From Hungatella_A sp034142505 (GTDB taxonomy: Bacteria > Bacillota > Clostridia > Lachnospirales > Lachnospiraceae), in NCBI GenBank assembly GCA_034142505.1, contig JAWZDV010000069.1, positions 62,001-126,000 of the forward strand: 64,000 bases of DNA. The letters are read 5' to 3'. Of this stretch, positions 1 through 7,514 are shown in pieces. Position 1 is the first letter of the stretch. Each line of letters starts with the position of its first letter. A program made the position numbers and the translations under genes. Below the pieces are notes generated by a model. The model ran no database searches. It was not told where the DNA came from and saw only the letters and a program-made list of their open reading frames with translations.

Positions 1-397
1 GCGATAATGGAGAGGTATGAAGGATGAGATTATAGCAGTCTTTCACTGTGGACAGAGGCAACCTTGCCACTTCCTGCGTTTTCTCTTGTTGATGTATGAA
101 CCGAAGAATATATATCATACTTTCTGCGAAATTCACTACCAGCAGCACAATAGCGCCTTCATCATACACGGGATAGCCAAGATATTGACCGTCCACAGGC
201 GGCACAGGCTCATACACTGTACCGTCCGGATAGTGGATAAGATACAAGCGGTTACTCCGCACATGGTGTCTCTGCCGGAATAGTTCTTCCGCTTCATAGA
301 GATCGCCGTGAATATAGTCCGTTGCCCAGTACCATTCGTCGGTTCCTCCCTGAACAAGCTCCATATTGGTCATGCCATGTATGTCAACGGTCTGCAT
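1..397 (-). CDS. Hypothetical mobile-element protein, 3' end outside window
   Basis: The reading frame is open from an ATG at 397 down to base 1, so at least 132 residues are present and the C-terminus lies outside the window. GGGAGGTG sits just upstream of the ATG. The protein has an aromatic, acidic N-terminal half (DEWYWATDYIHGDLYEAEEL) and no motif I recognise. The ATG overlaps the stop of the preceding 24-codon ORF (TAATG), so it is probably the last gene of a translationally coupled set (468-659, then 397-471, then this). The setting next to TraX, MobC and RepA suggests an accessory gene of a mobilizable element. Function is unknown. Confidence 0.6.
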   Translation of the reverse strand, partial: MQTVDIHGMTNMELVQGGTDEWYWATDYIHGDLYEAEELFRQRHHVRSNRLYLIHYPDGTVYEPVPPVDGQYLGYPVYDEGAIVLLVVNFAESMIYILRFIHQQEKTQEVARLPLSTVKDCYNLILHTSPLS

Positions 398-471
398 TAA
401 CGCACCTCCCGCTTCACAAATATATACTGCTCAAATACGTCTCGTTCATAGTGCAAGTTAAGCCTGCTCAC
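397..471 (-). CDS. 24-aa coupled mini-ORF (GTG start)
   Basis: A GTG start overlaps the TGA stop of the upstream gene (GTGA), and its own TAA overlaps the ATG of the downstream gene (TAATG). The predicted peptide is 24 residues and charged, ending KREVR. There is no convincing Shine-Dalgarno of its own, so it would depend on re-initiation. The double overlap is the only evidence. It could simply be a spacer that keeps ribosomes moving between the two flanking genes. Confidence 0.3.
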   Translation of the reverse strand: MSRLNLHYERDVFEQYIFVKREVR

Positions 472-659
472 TCATCAAGGACACATTTCCCCTTTGTACC
501 ATCAGCATTCATATAGTATCCATCTATAATGGTGCGATAGCCACCGCCAAAACTCCACTCATTTTTCTCAATGAATGCGATAAATTTATCAATAACTTCA
601 TCCATCGAGACGTCTTTTGGAATGGTAATGCAGCCTTGAATTTCAATTTCTTTTGTCAT
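468..659 (-). CDS. Small conserved-type mobile-element protein (63 aa)
   Basis: This is a 63-residue protein with a clear GGGAGGG ribosome-binding site about ten bases before the ATG at 659. Its pattern (short strand, acidic helix DEVIDKFIAFIEKNEWSF, then a Gly-rich turn) suggests a compact alpha/beta fold. There is no signal peptide, membrane segment or catalytic motif. It is the first gene of the coupled set running to the left edge. Proteins of this kind are common among the small accessory genes of clostridial conjugative and mobilizable elements, but I do not recognise a characterised family. Confidence 0.55.
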   Translation of the reverse strand: MTKEIEIQGCITIPKDVSMDEVIDKFIAFIEKNEWSFGGGYRTIIDGYYMNADGTKGKCVLDE

Positions 660-1033
660 CGGAAGTCCCTCCCGGAATCAGCATCGTCTTATTTCCAAAC
701 AATAGAATGATGGCCTGTTAGGATACATTTTATCGGGCGTATTCCAAACATCGGCGTGGTCAATTTCTTTGATATGCTATGTTGAGTATATAAACCCACA
801 CCCCTCTGGCTTCGCCTTGACCGCTAATCTTATCAATAGAGTTTTTCCACCTTTGGTAAAGTATAGCACATTATACTTTACTCCGTAAAGTCATGTGCAG
901 GGGATACTCCCCTTGCCCCCTCTTGGGGCTTTGCCCCAAACCCCACACTCGCCGTGTGGCAGGGGAATAAGCCATTGCTTTTTCCCCTTTGGGAAGTGTT
1001 ACACTCCACTCCGTCAAGGTCGGGTAGTATAAA
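660..1033. other. Intergenic region with a 10-bp palindrome over a TATAAT
   Basis: There is no intact gene here. A perfect inverted repeat (GTAAAGTATA at 856-865, TATACTTTAC at 872-881, 6-nt spacer) overlaps a TATAAT on the minus strand, and a further partial copy of the arm (GTAAAG) follows at 885-890. This looks like an operator over a promoter for the 468-659 unit. Bases 900-1000 are G/C-run rich with several small inverted repeats. On the minus strand, about 678-779 encodes 32 codons ending in TGA that read like a degraded gene tail (HADVWNTPDKMYPNRPSFY) with no start. Confidence 0.4.
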
Positions 1034-1759
1034 CTAAATGTTTAAATATATGCGCAAAAGCCCTAAGATTAGAATATGTACTGGATAAAAGAAATAGTTG
1101 AACCATTTATATTGTTTGCCTCTTTCACCATTATAGGTTAGAGTCATGCCAAAACCTATAAATGAGTAAAGTTCTTTTATAATTGATATATATCCCAGGC
1201 CAGCACCAAGGAGAGGTTTATCATAGAATATATAAAAGAGATAGGCAACGACTATTGCGTGATAATCATAATCAAGATTTAGCTCCATAGATAGAAACCC
1301 AAAAAATGCTACAATCAGGATTGATAAAGCATACCAAGGATATTTATTGCTGATTTTATCTTTAAGAATGTCAATAATCCAAATTGTAATAAGGCATAGC
1401 GCTAAGGTAAACATTATATTGTTCCAATATGGAGAGAAACAAGTTTTTGATGTAAACAAATCAAAAGGCACTTCTGATATTACACCAAAAATTAAAAGCA
1501 TAATCAGATATTTCATTCTGTTGCCAGTTTTGAAGAATCCCTCTACAAGAAAAAAAACAAACAGCGGGAATGCAATTCTGCCCAAAATAGAAAATAGATT
1601 GGACAAATGTAATAGAAAACCTTGTCCATTTAAATAAGGTGTTATTAAAGCGTTATTAACATGATCTATTAGCATAGATGCAAATGCCAAATACTTCAGT
1701 TGTGCTCCATTGAAGATCTGGAGCTTCTTTAATTTTGTCTGGTTGAACCTTGTATCCAT
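1034..1759 (-). CDS. TraX family membrane protein
   Basis: This 241-residue polytopic protein has about seven or eight hydrophobic segments. The family hallmark block is present: a D-H motif in the first helix (ASMLIDHVNNAL), then GRIAFPLFVFFLVEGFFKT and a SEVPFDL loop. TraX (PF05857) proteins were first described as F-plasmid products that acetylate pilin; the short Firmicutes members are acyltransferase-like membrane proteins common on conjugative elements. AGAGGGGG precedes the ATG. It lies downstream, in the same orientation, of a decayed conjugation gene and MobC, so it probably belongs to the same element. Family confidence is high; the biochemical role is inferred. Confidence 0.8.
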   Translation of the reverse strand: MDTRFNQTKLKKLQIFNGAQLKYLAFASMLIDHVNNALITPYLNGQGFLLHLSNLFSILGRIAFPLFVFFLVEGFFKTGNRMKYLIMLLIFGVISEVPFDLFTSKTCFSPYWNNIMFTLALCLITIWIIDILKDKISNKYPWYALSILIVAFFGFLSMELNLDYDYHAIVVAYLFYIFYDKPLLGAGLGYISIIKELYSFIGFGMTLTYNGERGKQYKWFNYFFYPVHILILGLLRIYLNI

Positions 1760-1789
1760 AATATCCCCCTCTAATAATTAAATGTTACT

Positions 1790-1915
1790 TTATCCTCTGT
1801 GCAAATCGTCACTGTCGCAAGTAGCCAAAAACTCATATATGCGTATCTCTTTTTCAATCTTACCCTGTTACATCAGCTTCTTATAGCTCTCTGCCATTAC
1901 CGAAAAACCATTCAT
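1790..1915 (-). pseudogene. Decayed conjugative-element gene fragment with internal stop
   Basis: A good start (GGAGGGTGAAAG before ATG at 1915) opens a frame reading MNGFSVMAESYKKLM, then TAA, then QGKIEKEIRIYEFLATCDSDD before a second stop. The sequence on both sides of the TAA is continuous in one frame and resembles a small protein I associate with Tn1549-like elements. A GAA-to-TAA nonsense change and loss of the C-terminal half are therefore likely. The region just upstream (1920-2069) may be the tail of a lost relaxase, because MobC at 2112 is not followed by any intact mobA. Confidence 0.5.
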
Positions 1916-2111
1916 CTTTCACCCTCCTGTGTCGCTTATTGTCGAACTTCATGCTCGTTTGCCCTCTGACCTGTGCGTTCTTGACCTTTAACACTTTCCA
2001 TAAAAGGACAAAGGAGGGATATCTCAAATATCGATTTGTTGGTTTCATTTTATCATATAGCATCATCATCTTACAAGCGTATTTTCTACCATGGTTAGAA
2101 AACAGAGATTA

Positions 2112-2522
2112 TTATACACTTGAGGAATCGTCCTTTGGCATCAGTTCCAGAATCTTTTTATACCAGAGTTTTTCCTCTCCGTTCTCTCGCAACGCAAACT
2201 GACAAAACAGTGTCATTAACTCAAAATATTTTGTTTGGAGTTCTCCCCAATCCTTATTAGAAGAAAATCGAACAGCATTTGTGTTATAAGCAATTTGATT
2301 GACATTGTTTCCAATGCGGTTCACTTCGTAAATCAACTGCTTTGCCTGGTCTCTATCCATGTGCCACTGCTTACCCGTCAACGATTCTGCAAGAATCAGT
2401 TTTCTTAAATATTCCGATTTCGATAAGCCGTACTCAAAAGCATTTTTTGTGAGCATAGCATTTTCCTCTGGAAGCAAAGTAAAACGGAATTGCTCTGTGC
2501 GAACTCTATCTTTTTCAGCCAT
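2112..2522 (-). CDS. mobC: MobC-like relaxosome accessory protein
   Basis: This 136-residue protein has an N-terminal ribbon-helix-helix-like region (RFTLLPEENAMLTKNAFEYGLSKSEYLRKLI). The MobC signature (PF05713) follows: an IYEVNRIGNNVNQIAYNTNA stretch around residues 70-90. MobC proteins bind oriT and help the relaxase open the strand. The gene lies immediately downstream of the hairpin-repeat region at 2545-2831, which is where an oriT would be expected. The relaxase that normally follows is missing (see the pseudogene at 1790-1915), so the element would need a relaxase in trans. Confidence 0.85.
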   Translation of the reverse strand: MAEKDRVRTEQFRFTLLPEENAMLTKNAFEYGLSKSEYLRKLILAESLTGKQWHMDRDQAKQLIYEVNRIGNNVNQIAYNTNAVRFSSNKDWGELQTKYFELMTLFCQFALRENGEEKLWYKKILELMPKDDSSSV

Positions 2523-2544
2523 TTATTACTTCTCCTTTCAAAAC

Positions 2545-2831
2545 TTCCTCACCGTGAGGAAATTACAAAATTGTTCGTCAGTGGTTTTAGTTTTGTTGTG
2601 CCGTCTGTGGGACAGTCATTTTGCCGTTTTGCAAAATGGTACAGGTGGGGGTATTAGGGGGCGTTGCCCCAGTGCAACGGCTAACAAGTGGGAAAATGAC
2701 ACGAGTGGGTACATTTCCCCTATGCTTGCTATTGCAAGTATAGGGAGAATAATGGACAACGAGTGGGTACAATTTCCCCATGCTTGCTATATGCAAGTAT
2801 GAGGGAATGGGTACATTTTCCCCCTGCTTGC
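2545..2831. repeat. oriT-like array of inverted and direct repeats
   Basis: This gene-free stretch before mobC contains several inverted repeats: TTCCTCA/TGAGGAA (2545-2561), CATTTTGC/GCAAAATG (2617-2638), GGGGC/GCCCC (2658-2670), CCCTATGCTTGC/GCAAGTATAGGG (2718-2745, one G-T pair) and CATGCTTGC/GCAAGTATG (2779-2801). A direct repeat, TGGGTACA then T-run then CCCC then TGCTTGC, occurs three times (2706, 2764, 2808). Hairpins plus directly repeated arms beside mobC are typical of a transfer origin; a role in replication is the alternative. I cannot place a nick site. Confidence 0.55.
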
Positions 2832-2844
2832 TAATAATGTGTTG

Positions 2845-3396
2845 CTATGGATTTTCGGGGTCGAGAATTGTATCAAGCTGCGATTTCCACGCCATAATAT
2901 TTTCGATTTCTTTTTCAAAAACATAGGATTCTTTTTGACGTTTTCGCTCCAAAAATTTGCCCCAATAATAATCAATTTCTTTCTGCAACTCATTGATATA
3001 CTCTTGCAGTTCGTCCCGTTCCTCAGCGGAGTATTCTTCGGCATCGGCTGTCATTTCCGCCATTTCTTTTTTATTGCTTTCAAGTTCATCCATCAAATCA
3101 ATATAATCGTCCAAATCCCCCCACAGCAGCAAAAATTTCAGAAATGTATCATCCGAAAACATGGCAAACCAACAACGCTGATACCACTGTTCCGCATACA
3201 TCCGTTCATCACTTCCGTTGGAATATGTTCCGTCTACCAAATCCCCGATGAAGTTCTCCAACAGCTCTGAAATTGTCAACCCACCCTCGCCGGATTTTTC
3301 GGCAAGGCGTTTCACATCTGCATTGGAAAGATTCACTGTTATGGTTCTTGGTTTTATGGTTTCAATCTCAATTTTTTGTGAACTGTAATCTCTCAT
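2845..3396 (-). CDS. RHH/coiled-coil hypothetical protein of mobilizable element
   Basis: This is a 183-residue protein. Residues 15-55 (RTITVNLSNADVKRLAEK, then GLTISELLENFIGDLV) look like a ribbon-helix-helix DNA-binding unit. The second half is strongly acidic and coiled-coil-like (EEYSAEERDELQEYINELQKE). It lies between repA and mobC on the same strand, where small elements often carry an accessory DNA-binding protein. The adjacent repeats at 3433-3590 and 2545-2831 are candidate binding sites. No enzymatic motif is visible, and the function is inferred from context only. Confidence 0.6.
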   Translation of the reverse strand: MRDYSSQKIEIETIKPRTITVNLSNADVKRLAEKSGEGGLTISELLENFIGDLVDGTYSNGSDERMYAEQWYQRCWFAMFSDDTFLKFLLLWGDLDDYIDLMDELESNKKEMAEMTADAEEYSAEERDELQEYINELQKEIDYYWGKFLERKRQKESYVFEKEIENIMAWKSQLDTILDPENP

Positions 3397-3432
3397 TTCG
3401 TCTCCTTTGCTTATAAAATAGATTGATTTAAG

Positions 3433-3590
3433 CTGAGGACAACGGCAACTACGGGTGCGCCGTTGTTTCCGTTAGGATAAGCGGTAGAATTTTGCCGTTG
3501 TCCTCAGAAATCCGACTACGGGTAATTTTTCTTCATCGTCCTATGAAAAACAACGGTGCTGGCGTAGTACCCGTAGTTACTTGACTTCGA
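3433..3590. repeat. Repeat-rich spacer: 16-bp inverted repeat and ACTACGGGT repeats
   Basis: CTGAGGACAACGGCAA (3433-3448) is matched perfectly by TTGCCGTTGTCCTCAG (3492-3507). The ten-base element ACTACGGGTA or a close variant appears twice directly (near 3448 and 3514) and once inverted (near 3570). The spacer sits directly downstream of repA. It could be a terminator-like structure or binding sites for RepA/RHH proteins (origin iterons). There is no clear U-tract, so an origin or regulatory function is slightly preferred. Confidence 0.4.
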
Positions 3591-4632
3591 TATAGTCAAG
3601 GGTTATCCATTTTTTCTTGTTATGGAATGCGCTCACATAAGAAACCCCATAGATCTCTCTCAGCGAATCTTGCGCTGCTTTCAAGCTCTTTGAGAACACA
3701 GCAGCACTGTAACTAACAAGAATCGGCTCTCGTGCCTGTAAGATTGTCAGCAGCTCTGTTGCCGTCCCCTCCCAATGGTGTGCTTCCTCTGCTTTGACGA
3801 AATTAACGATAGCGTGTAAGAACCGCTCCTTTTCATTGACAACAGATTCGTCACGGGTGAGCTTGTTCCAACGGCAGGATTCTTTGTCAAATTCAAGGGC
3901 AAATTCAAAGGCTTCGGTATCACGGTTGGAAATGGTGAGATTGGCTCTGGTGTCGGTGCGCTTGCTCTTTGTCAGCACCCAGTTCCCGTCTGTTCCTCCT
4001 GCCATGCCCTCGCTGCCGGAAATCTTGCTGATATCATCATCGTGCTTGCCTTTGTTGGTGTGCGTGAGCGCAAGGATGGTAAGGTCAAACTCCATGCTTA
4101 TCTGGCGCAGGATGTTGGTAAACTCCACGTCCCCGGCATAGATGTTTTTTACAAACTCATTCCCTCTGATATGTTGGAGCGTGTCAATGACCACCAGTTT
4201 GATATTGGGATGCAGCGTTAAGTAATCACGGATATCTTCCTCAACGCCGGAAGTGATGCTGTTTGCTTTTAAAACGAAGTGGATGTTCTCCATACCCTCA
4301 TAGGCTTCAAGCATCTCAAAGCGGCTCTGTAAGCGTGTTACGGTATCTTCCAGACCGAGATACAAGACCTCGGACTGTATGGCTTGATAGCCCCAGATTT
4401 GCCCACCACTGGCAACAGCGTAGGATATCTGCTCGGCAAGCCATGATTTGCCCACTTTAGCACCACCTGCGAGGATAAAGAAGCCATGCGGCAAAATGGT
4501 GCTGATGGTGTAATGAAGCGGTGGCAAGTCCATTTCCATCAAGTCTTTACCATTGATGGATTCAAAGCGGCTCTCCTTTATTTTTTCTTTTATCGCTTCT
4601 TCGGTTTTCATGTTTGCAGTCAATTCGTTCAT
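3577..4632 (-). CDS. RepA-like hexameric helicase (RecA-fold AAA ATPase)
   Basis: This 351-residue protein has a Walker A motif GGAKVGKSWLAEQ around residue 58 and a Walker B strand LVVIDTLQHIRG around residue 147. A TILALTHTNKGK sensor segment and a SGSEGMAGGTDGNWVL stretch near residue 210 are typical of RSF1010 RepA-like helicases (AAA_25). Such proteins unwind DNA at the origin of small plasmids and integrative mobilizable elements. The ATG at 4632 is preceded by AGGAG. The C-terminal 100 residues may be winged-helix-like. Repeats downstream and an apparent small counter-oriented transcript upstream (4656-4749) suggest a plasmid-like replication control. Confidence 0.8.
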   Translation of the reverse strand: MNELTANMKTEEAIKEKIKESRFESINGKDLMEMDLPPLHYTISTILPHGFFILAGGAKVGKSWLAEQISYAVASGGQIWGYQAIQSEVLYLGLEDTVTRLQSRFEMLEAYEGMENIHFVLKANSITSGVEEDIRDYLTLHPNIKLVVIDTLQHIRGNEFVKNIYAGDVEFTNILRQISMEFDLTILALTHTNKGKHDDDISKISGSEGMAGGTDGNWVLTKSKRTDTRANLTISNRDTEAFEFALEFDKESCRWNKLTRDESVVNEKERFLHAIVNFVKAEEAHHWEGTATELLTILQAREPILVSYSAAVFSKSLKAAQDSLREIYGVSYVSAFHNKKKWITLDYIEVK

Positions 4633-4655
4633 TGCGAATACTCCTTTGCGTACTA

Positions 4656-4749
4656 TTGTATTTTGAGATTCGCCATGCTATAATGTGATATATCTTAGTT
4701 CATAGCATGGTCTGAGCTTCTGTGTATTTGCCCATACAGAAGCTTTTTT
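4656..4749 (+). ncRNA. Candidate ~60-nt small RNA divergent from repA
   Basis: A plus-strand promoter, TTGTAT (4656-4661) and TATAAT (4679-4684) with 17-bp spacing, is followed about 25 bases later by a perfect hairpin (AGCTTCTGT 4715-4723, ACAGAAGCT 4736-4744) and TTTTT. CCATGCTAT/ATAGCATGG (4673-4681 and 4702-4710) flanks the -10 like an operator. The transcription unit would be only about 60 nt and contains no ORF. Because it lies upstream of repA on the other strand, it would be antisense to any longer repA leader. Countertranscript copy control is an inference. Confidence 0.45.
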
Positions 4750-4753
4750 CATG

Positions 4754-4793
4754 TAAAAAGAAAACCACAACTTCGATAAACGAAATTGTGGTT
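4754..4793 (-). terminator. Intrinsic terminator, minus strand
   Basis: AACCACAA (4763-4770) and TTGTGGTT (4786-4793) pair, with an inner CTTCG/CGAA extension. On the minus strand the stem is followed by a T-rich tract (4754-4762). It would stop transcripts coming from the integrase side before they enter repA. Confidence 0.6.
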
Positions 4794-4968
4794 TAGTGAG
4801 TGATATTTTGTAGAGACATCAAGCTATTTGTACAGTTGCGTTTTTAAGTACAAGCCGTGGTAACCAGTTTTAATCGGCTTGATGTCTCTATAATCGTCAC
4901 GGAGAAAATACGGAAACCGGGTATAAACGCCACGAATACGTTACAAAACAGATAACCCGGAAGCCTTC

Positions 4969-5019
4969 ATTTGCCTCCTAAGCGGAAGGCCAGCGGTTCG
5001 AATCCGCTCAGGAACACCA
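4969..5019 (+). tRNA. 3' fragment of tRNA-Arg(CCT), attachment-site remnant
   Basis: The sequence shows an anticodon loop CTCCTAA with a weak TTTGC/GCGGA stem. It continues with a T-arm AGCGG-TTCGAAT-CCGCT (4992-5008) and an acceptor strand CAGGAACACCA ending at 5019. No 5' half (D-arm or GTTCCTG acceptor strand) lies upstream, so this is not a functional tRNA. GCCTTC (4963-4968) and GAAGGC (4985-4990) flank the anticodon, like core-type recombinase sites. Integrases of this class use the anticodon-to-3' part of tRNA genes as attB, and the integrase is 250 bases away. Confidence 0.75.
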
Positions 5020-5027
5020 GACACATC

Positions 5028-5065
5028 GCCGAAAGCCTTGATTTTACTAGGTTTTCGGCTTTTTT
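5028..5065 (+). terminator. Terminator after the tRNA fragment
   Basis: GCCGAAA (5028-5034) pairs with TTTTCGGC (5052-5059), followed by six T residues. It is probably the former tRNA operon terminator carried along with the attachment site. Confidence 0.75.
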
Positions 5066-5089
5066 GTTTTTGGTGAACCTTTTAAAATC

Positions 5090-5322
5090 TGCTAATAAAA
5101 TTGTGTCCTTGCTAATAAATTCGGGTCTGCTAATACGAGGTGAACGGTTTTGGGCTGTTTTTACATGAAGTTCTGTTTGCTAATAAAATGGTCTTTTTTT
5201 GATCCCATGGTAAATATTTGGGGGCTGATTTGCTAATACGATTTTTCAGCCCCTAAAATTTTTTGCTAATAAGATTATTCTTTATTAGCAGACTGGACAG
5301 ACTGGATGACTTGTATTAGCAA
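5090..5322. repeat. Eight TTGCTAATA-type repeats (integrase arm sites)
   Basis: The core TGCTAATA followed by A or C occurs at about 5090, 5110, 5128, 5178, 5231 and 5264 on the plus strand. It occurs inverted at 5282 and 5314, inside the integrase 3' end. Multiple short direct repeats between the att core and int are the expected arm-type binding sites for the N-terminal domain of tyrosine integrases. A partly matching AATTAGCAAA sits at about 7011, upstream of xis. Confidence 0.6.
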
Positions 5323-6687
5323 ATCAGGGTTGGCCTGAAACAGGGTTTGCAGCGCCTGTTCTATCGCGCCGGGTTGGGCGATGACGGTTCCGCCATCGTT
5401 TCCGCTTGCTTCTTCCAGGCCATTGCCAAGGAAGTCATCCATCTTATGAGCAAGCTTTTCACGGTTGTCTTGGAAGGAATGTTTGCCGTAACGTCTGGTA
5501 AGCATCTCTAAGTTTGCCCAGCCTCCGGCCTGCATGACTGAATTAAAGTCTCCCTGGGATACAAACAGCTTTGCAGTGGCGCTTGTGTGACGAAGGCTGT
5601 GAAATACAATTTCTTCCGCTTTTATTTCCGGATCGTTCATTTCTACCAGAATCTCTTTAAAGCGCTTGTTTAAATGCTCAGTCATCATTGGGCGGCCGTT
5701 TGCCTGGCAGATTACCAGATTGTAGTCTATATATCCATCGGAGCCTAATTCTGCCTTTAATTTTTCCTGCATTTGTCTTAGTATTTGTAACGAATTGAGA
5801 ACCATCTGCGGGACATCTACATCTCGCGCAGAATTATCAGTTTTAGGCTGCTTTAGGACAATACAGGTTTTCGCTCCGGGAATCAGATTGGGAAACTTGA
5901 ACAGTATCCTTACTTTGGGCAGTTTCAAGTTTTTCTTACTGATCCGGTCAATGGCTCTGTCAATGTGAAATATCATTTTCTCATAATGGACACGGTCCCA
6001 TTGCAGCCCGCCGATTTCGCCGCCGCGAATCGTGCAGCCTATGGCAATTAATACGGCGCAGTGAATCAGGTAGTAATCGTAATTGTCAGGGCGGCAGGTA
6101 TATTTTAAAACCTTTAGGATTTGGTTAGGCTCCAGGACTACCCGCTCCTGTTCTTTATGCTCTGGAAGAGTTGCATTAAGGAACGGATTTTTCTTTCTGT
6201 AGTCCCAGCGCACGGCCAGATTAAAGGCACAGCGCAGGATTTTGTGAATGTCATGGATTGTGGACGCTGTAATGTGTTCTCTTGTGGGTTTCCCCATATT
6301 TGTGGCAGGCTCCGCTTCCTTTTCTAAAAAGTCGTAATAATCATCAATCATTTTGGTTGTGAGAGAAAGAAGCTTTTTATCACCTATATGAGGATGGACA
6401 TAATTCTCCAGCAGCCCTACATTGCCATCATAGGTTGAGGCAGCCCATTTTTTATATCCATACTTCTCTATGAACTCATATAGAAATTCGCTGATGGTCA
6501 TTTCTTTCAGACGGTTCTTTGATTCGTCACCTGTAGTCTGCTGTGCCTGTTCATGCTCAATTTTTGCCTTCATGGATTTTGCCGCAGAATACGTCAATCC
6601 AGATTCCCATTTCTGCTGTCGTTTGTCTCCTGTTCCCTCATAGTAAACTACGGAATATGTTTTACCTCGCTTTACAATAGATGCCAT
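5275..6687 (-). CDS. int: Tyrosine recombinase/integrase
   Basis: This 470-residue site-specific recombinase should integrate and excise the element by cutting at the att core and forming a phosphotyrosine intermediate. The N-terminal KRGKTYSVVYYEG segment resembles an AP2-like arm-binding domain, followed by a SAM-like core-binding region (about 60-170). In the catalytic half I see the first Arg in CTIRGGEIGGL, HSLRHT (H-x-x-R) and the probable nucleophile Tyr in TRRYGKHSF. AAGGAG precedes the ATG. The gene is 15 bases downstream of the excisionase on the same strand and ends next to the tRNA-Arg(CCT) fragment and its arm repeats. Confidence 0.93.
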   Translation of the reverse strand: MASIVKRGKTYSVVYYEGTGDKRQQKWESGLTYSAAKSMKAKIEHEQAQQTTGDESKNRLKEMTISEFLYEFIEKYGYKKWAASTYDGNVGLLENYVHPHIGDKKLLSLTTKMIDDYYDFLEKEAEPATNMGKPTREHITASTIHDIHKILRCAFNLAVRWDYRKKNPFLNATLPEHKEQERVVLEPNQILKVLKYTCRPDNYDYYLIHCAVLIAIGCTIRGGEIGGLQWDRVHYEKMIFHIDRAIDRISKKNLKLPKVRILFKFPNLIPGAKTCIVLKQPKTDNSARDVDVPQMVLNSLQILRQMQEKLKAELGSDGYIDYNLVICQANGRPMMTEHLNKRFKEILVEMNDPEIKAEEIVFHSLRHTSATAKLFVSQGDFNSVMQAGGWANLEMLTRRYGKHSFQDNREKLAHKMDDFLGNGLEEASGNDGGTVIAQPGAIEQALQTLFQANPDLLIQVIQSVQSANKE

Positions 6688-6701
6688 ACTGATTCTCCTT
6701 T

Positions 6702-6908
6702 TTATTTTCGGGTATCAAGCCATTCATCGAAGGAGGGTTTTGAGACTCTGACATATTTACCAACCTTGACTGTCTTAAAAAGCGACTGTTTGCAAAGGTT
6801 GTATGCCATGCTGCGGCTGATCTGCAGGATGTCTGCTATCTCTTGAACCGAGTAGGTTCGCTTTTCTGAAACGGCTTGTTTCTCATGGTTAAATTCTCCA
6901 ACTGCCAT
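6702..6908 (-). CDS. xis: Excisionase / helix-turn-helix DNA-binding protein
   Basis: This 68-residue protein has a MerR-like excisionase HTH (YSVQEIADILQISRSMAYNLCKQ, then a wing VGKYVRVSKPSFDEWLD). Such proteins bend att DNA and steer the integrase towards excision. AAAGGAG lies before the ATG at 6908. It sits directly upstream of int in the usual xis-int order and is probably co-transcribed with it. Confidence 0.85.
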   Translation of the reverse strand: MAVGEFNHEKQAVSEKRTYSVQEIADILQISRSMAYNLCKQSLFKTVKVGKYVRVSKPSFDEWLDTRK

Positions 6909-7440
6909 GTTTACTCCTTTCTTTTGCAGTTGAAAGGGGAAATCAGCATAATCCCTGTTTGTTGCTCTCCATATATCTTATACGTGGTGAACCTACGACT
7001 TTTCAACTGCAATTAGCAAATTATTTCTAAAATAACCATTGTTGGTTGCACAGTGTTTCAGATCATTTCCTGCGCCGGTCTTCCGCCGCGTATTTGCAGG
7101 CTGCCGCTATGAGGCAATTAGGCTGCGGGCGTGCTCCATGTTGTCATCGCACACAATCCACAGCACCTGTATAACTTCTGAACTGTGCTATAAATTTGTC
7201 AAGGTACATGCCGGAAAGGGAAAGTGACTTCGCTTTTCGTGGATTTTACTGTCTCAATAAGGAAATAAGGAATTTTTAGAAGTTTTCTGCAGAAATATAA
7301 AAAGATATGGTTCATGATGATTTATTTTAGAAAAGAAAAGCCCCGGGACTATAAATATCCAATCCTTGAGTATTATTTACACTATCCAGCCAGTCTTTCC
7401 ATTTTTTTATCCGGTATCTATGAATGGTTTTAAAAATAAC
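6909..7440. other. Gene-poor junction between integrase module and BlaI cassette
   Basis: There is no intact gene. A short minus-strand reading frame (about 7108-7190) encodes a tail reading VLWIVCDDNMEHARSLIAS with no start or binding site, probably a degraded gene end. AATTAGCAAA near 7011 resembles the integrase arm repeat. The remainder is AT-rich with no clear promoter, terminator or repeat, and may mark a junction between two acquired segments. Confidence 0.35.
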
Positions 7441-7494
7441 TTGACAGTTTCATTCTATTACAGTAGAATAAAAACACATTCTATTGCTATAGAA
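7441..7494 (+). promoter_or_regulatory. blaI promoter with two BlaI-type operators
   Basis: TTGACA (7441-7446) and TAGAAT (7464-7469) are 17 bp apart. Dyad 1, ATTCTA-N6-TAGAAT (7452-7469), covers the -10. Dyad 2, ATTCTAT-N4-ATAGAAC (7478-7495), lies over the start of transcription. The two dyads share ATTCTA/TAGAA half-sites, as expected for dimers of the repressor encoded next door. The arrangement predicts autorepression of the whole blaI-blaR1 operon. Confidence 0.75.
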
Positions 7495-7514
7495 CAAGAA
7501 AGCTGGTTCATTTT

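Noticed and set aside
4963..5019. Functional tRNA-Arg gene
   Set aside because: There is no D-arm or 5' acceptor strand, and the anticodon stem is weak.
5090..5322. TTGCTAATA repeats as a CRISPR array
   Set aside because: The repeats are only about nine bases, irregularly spaced, in both orientations and partly inside int. No cas gene is present. They fit integrase arm sites.
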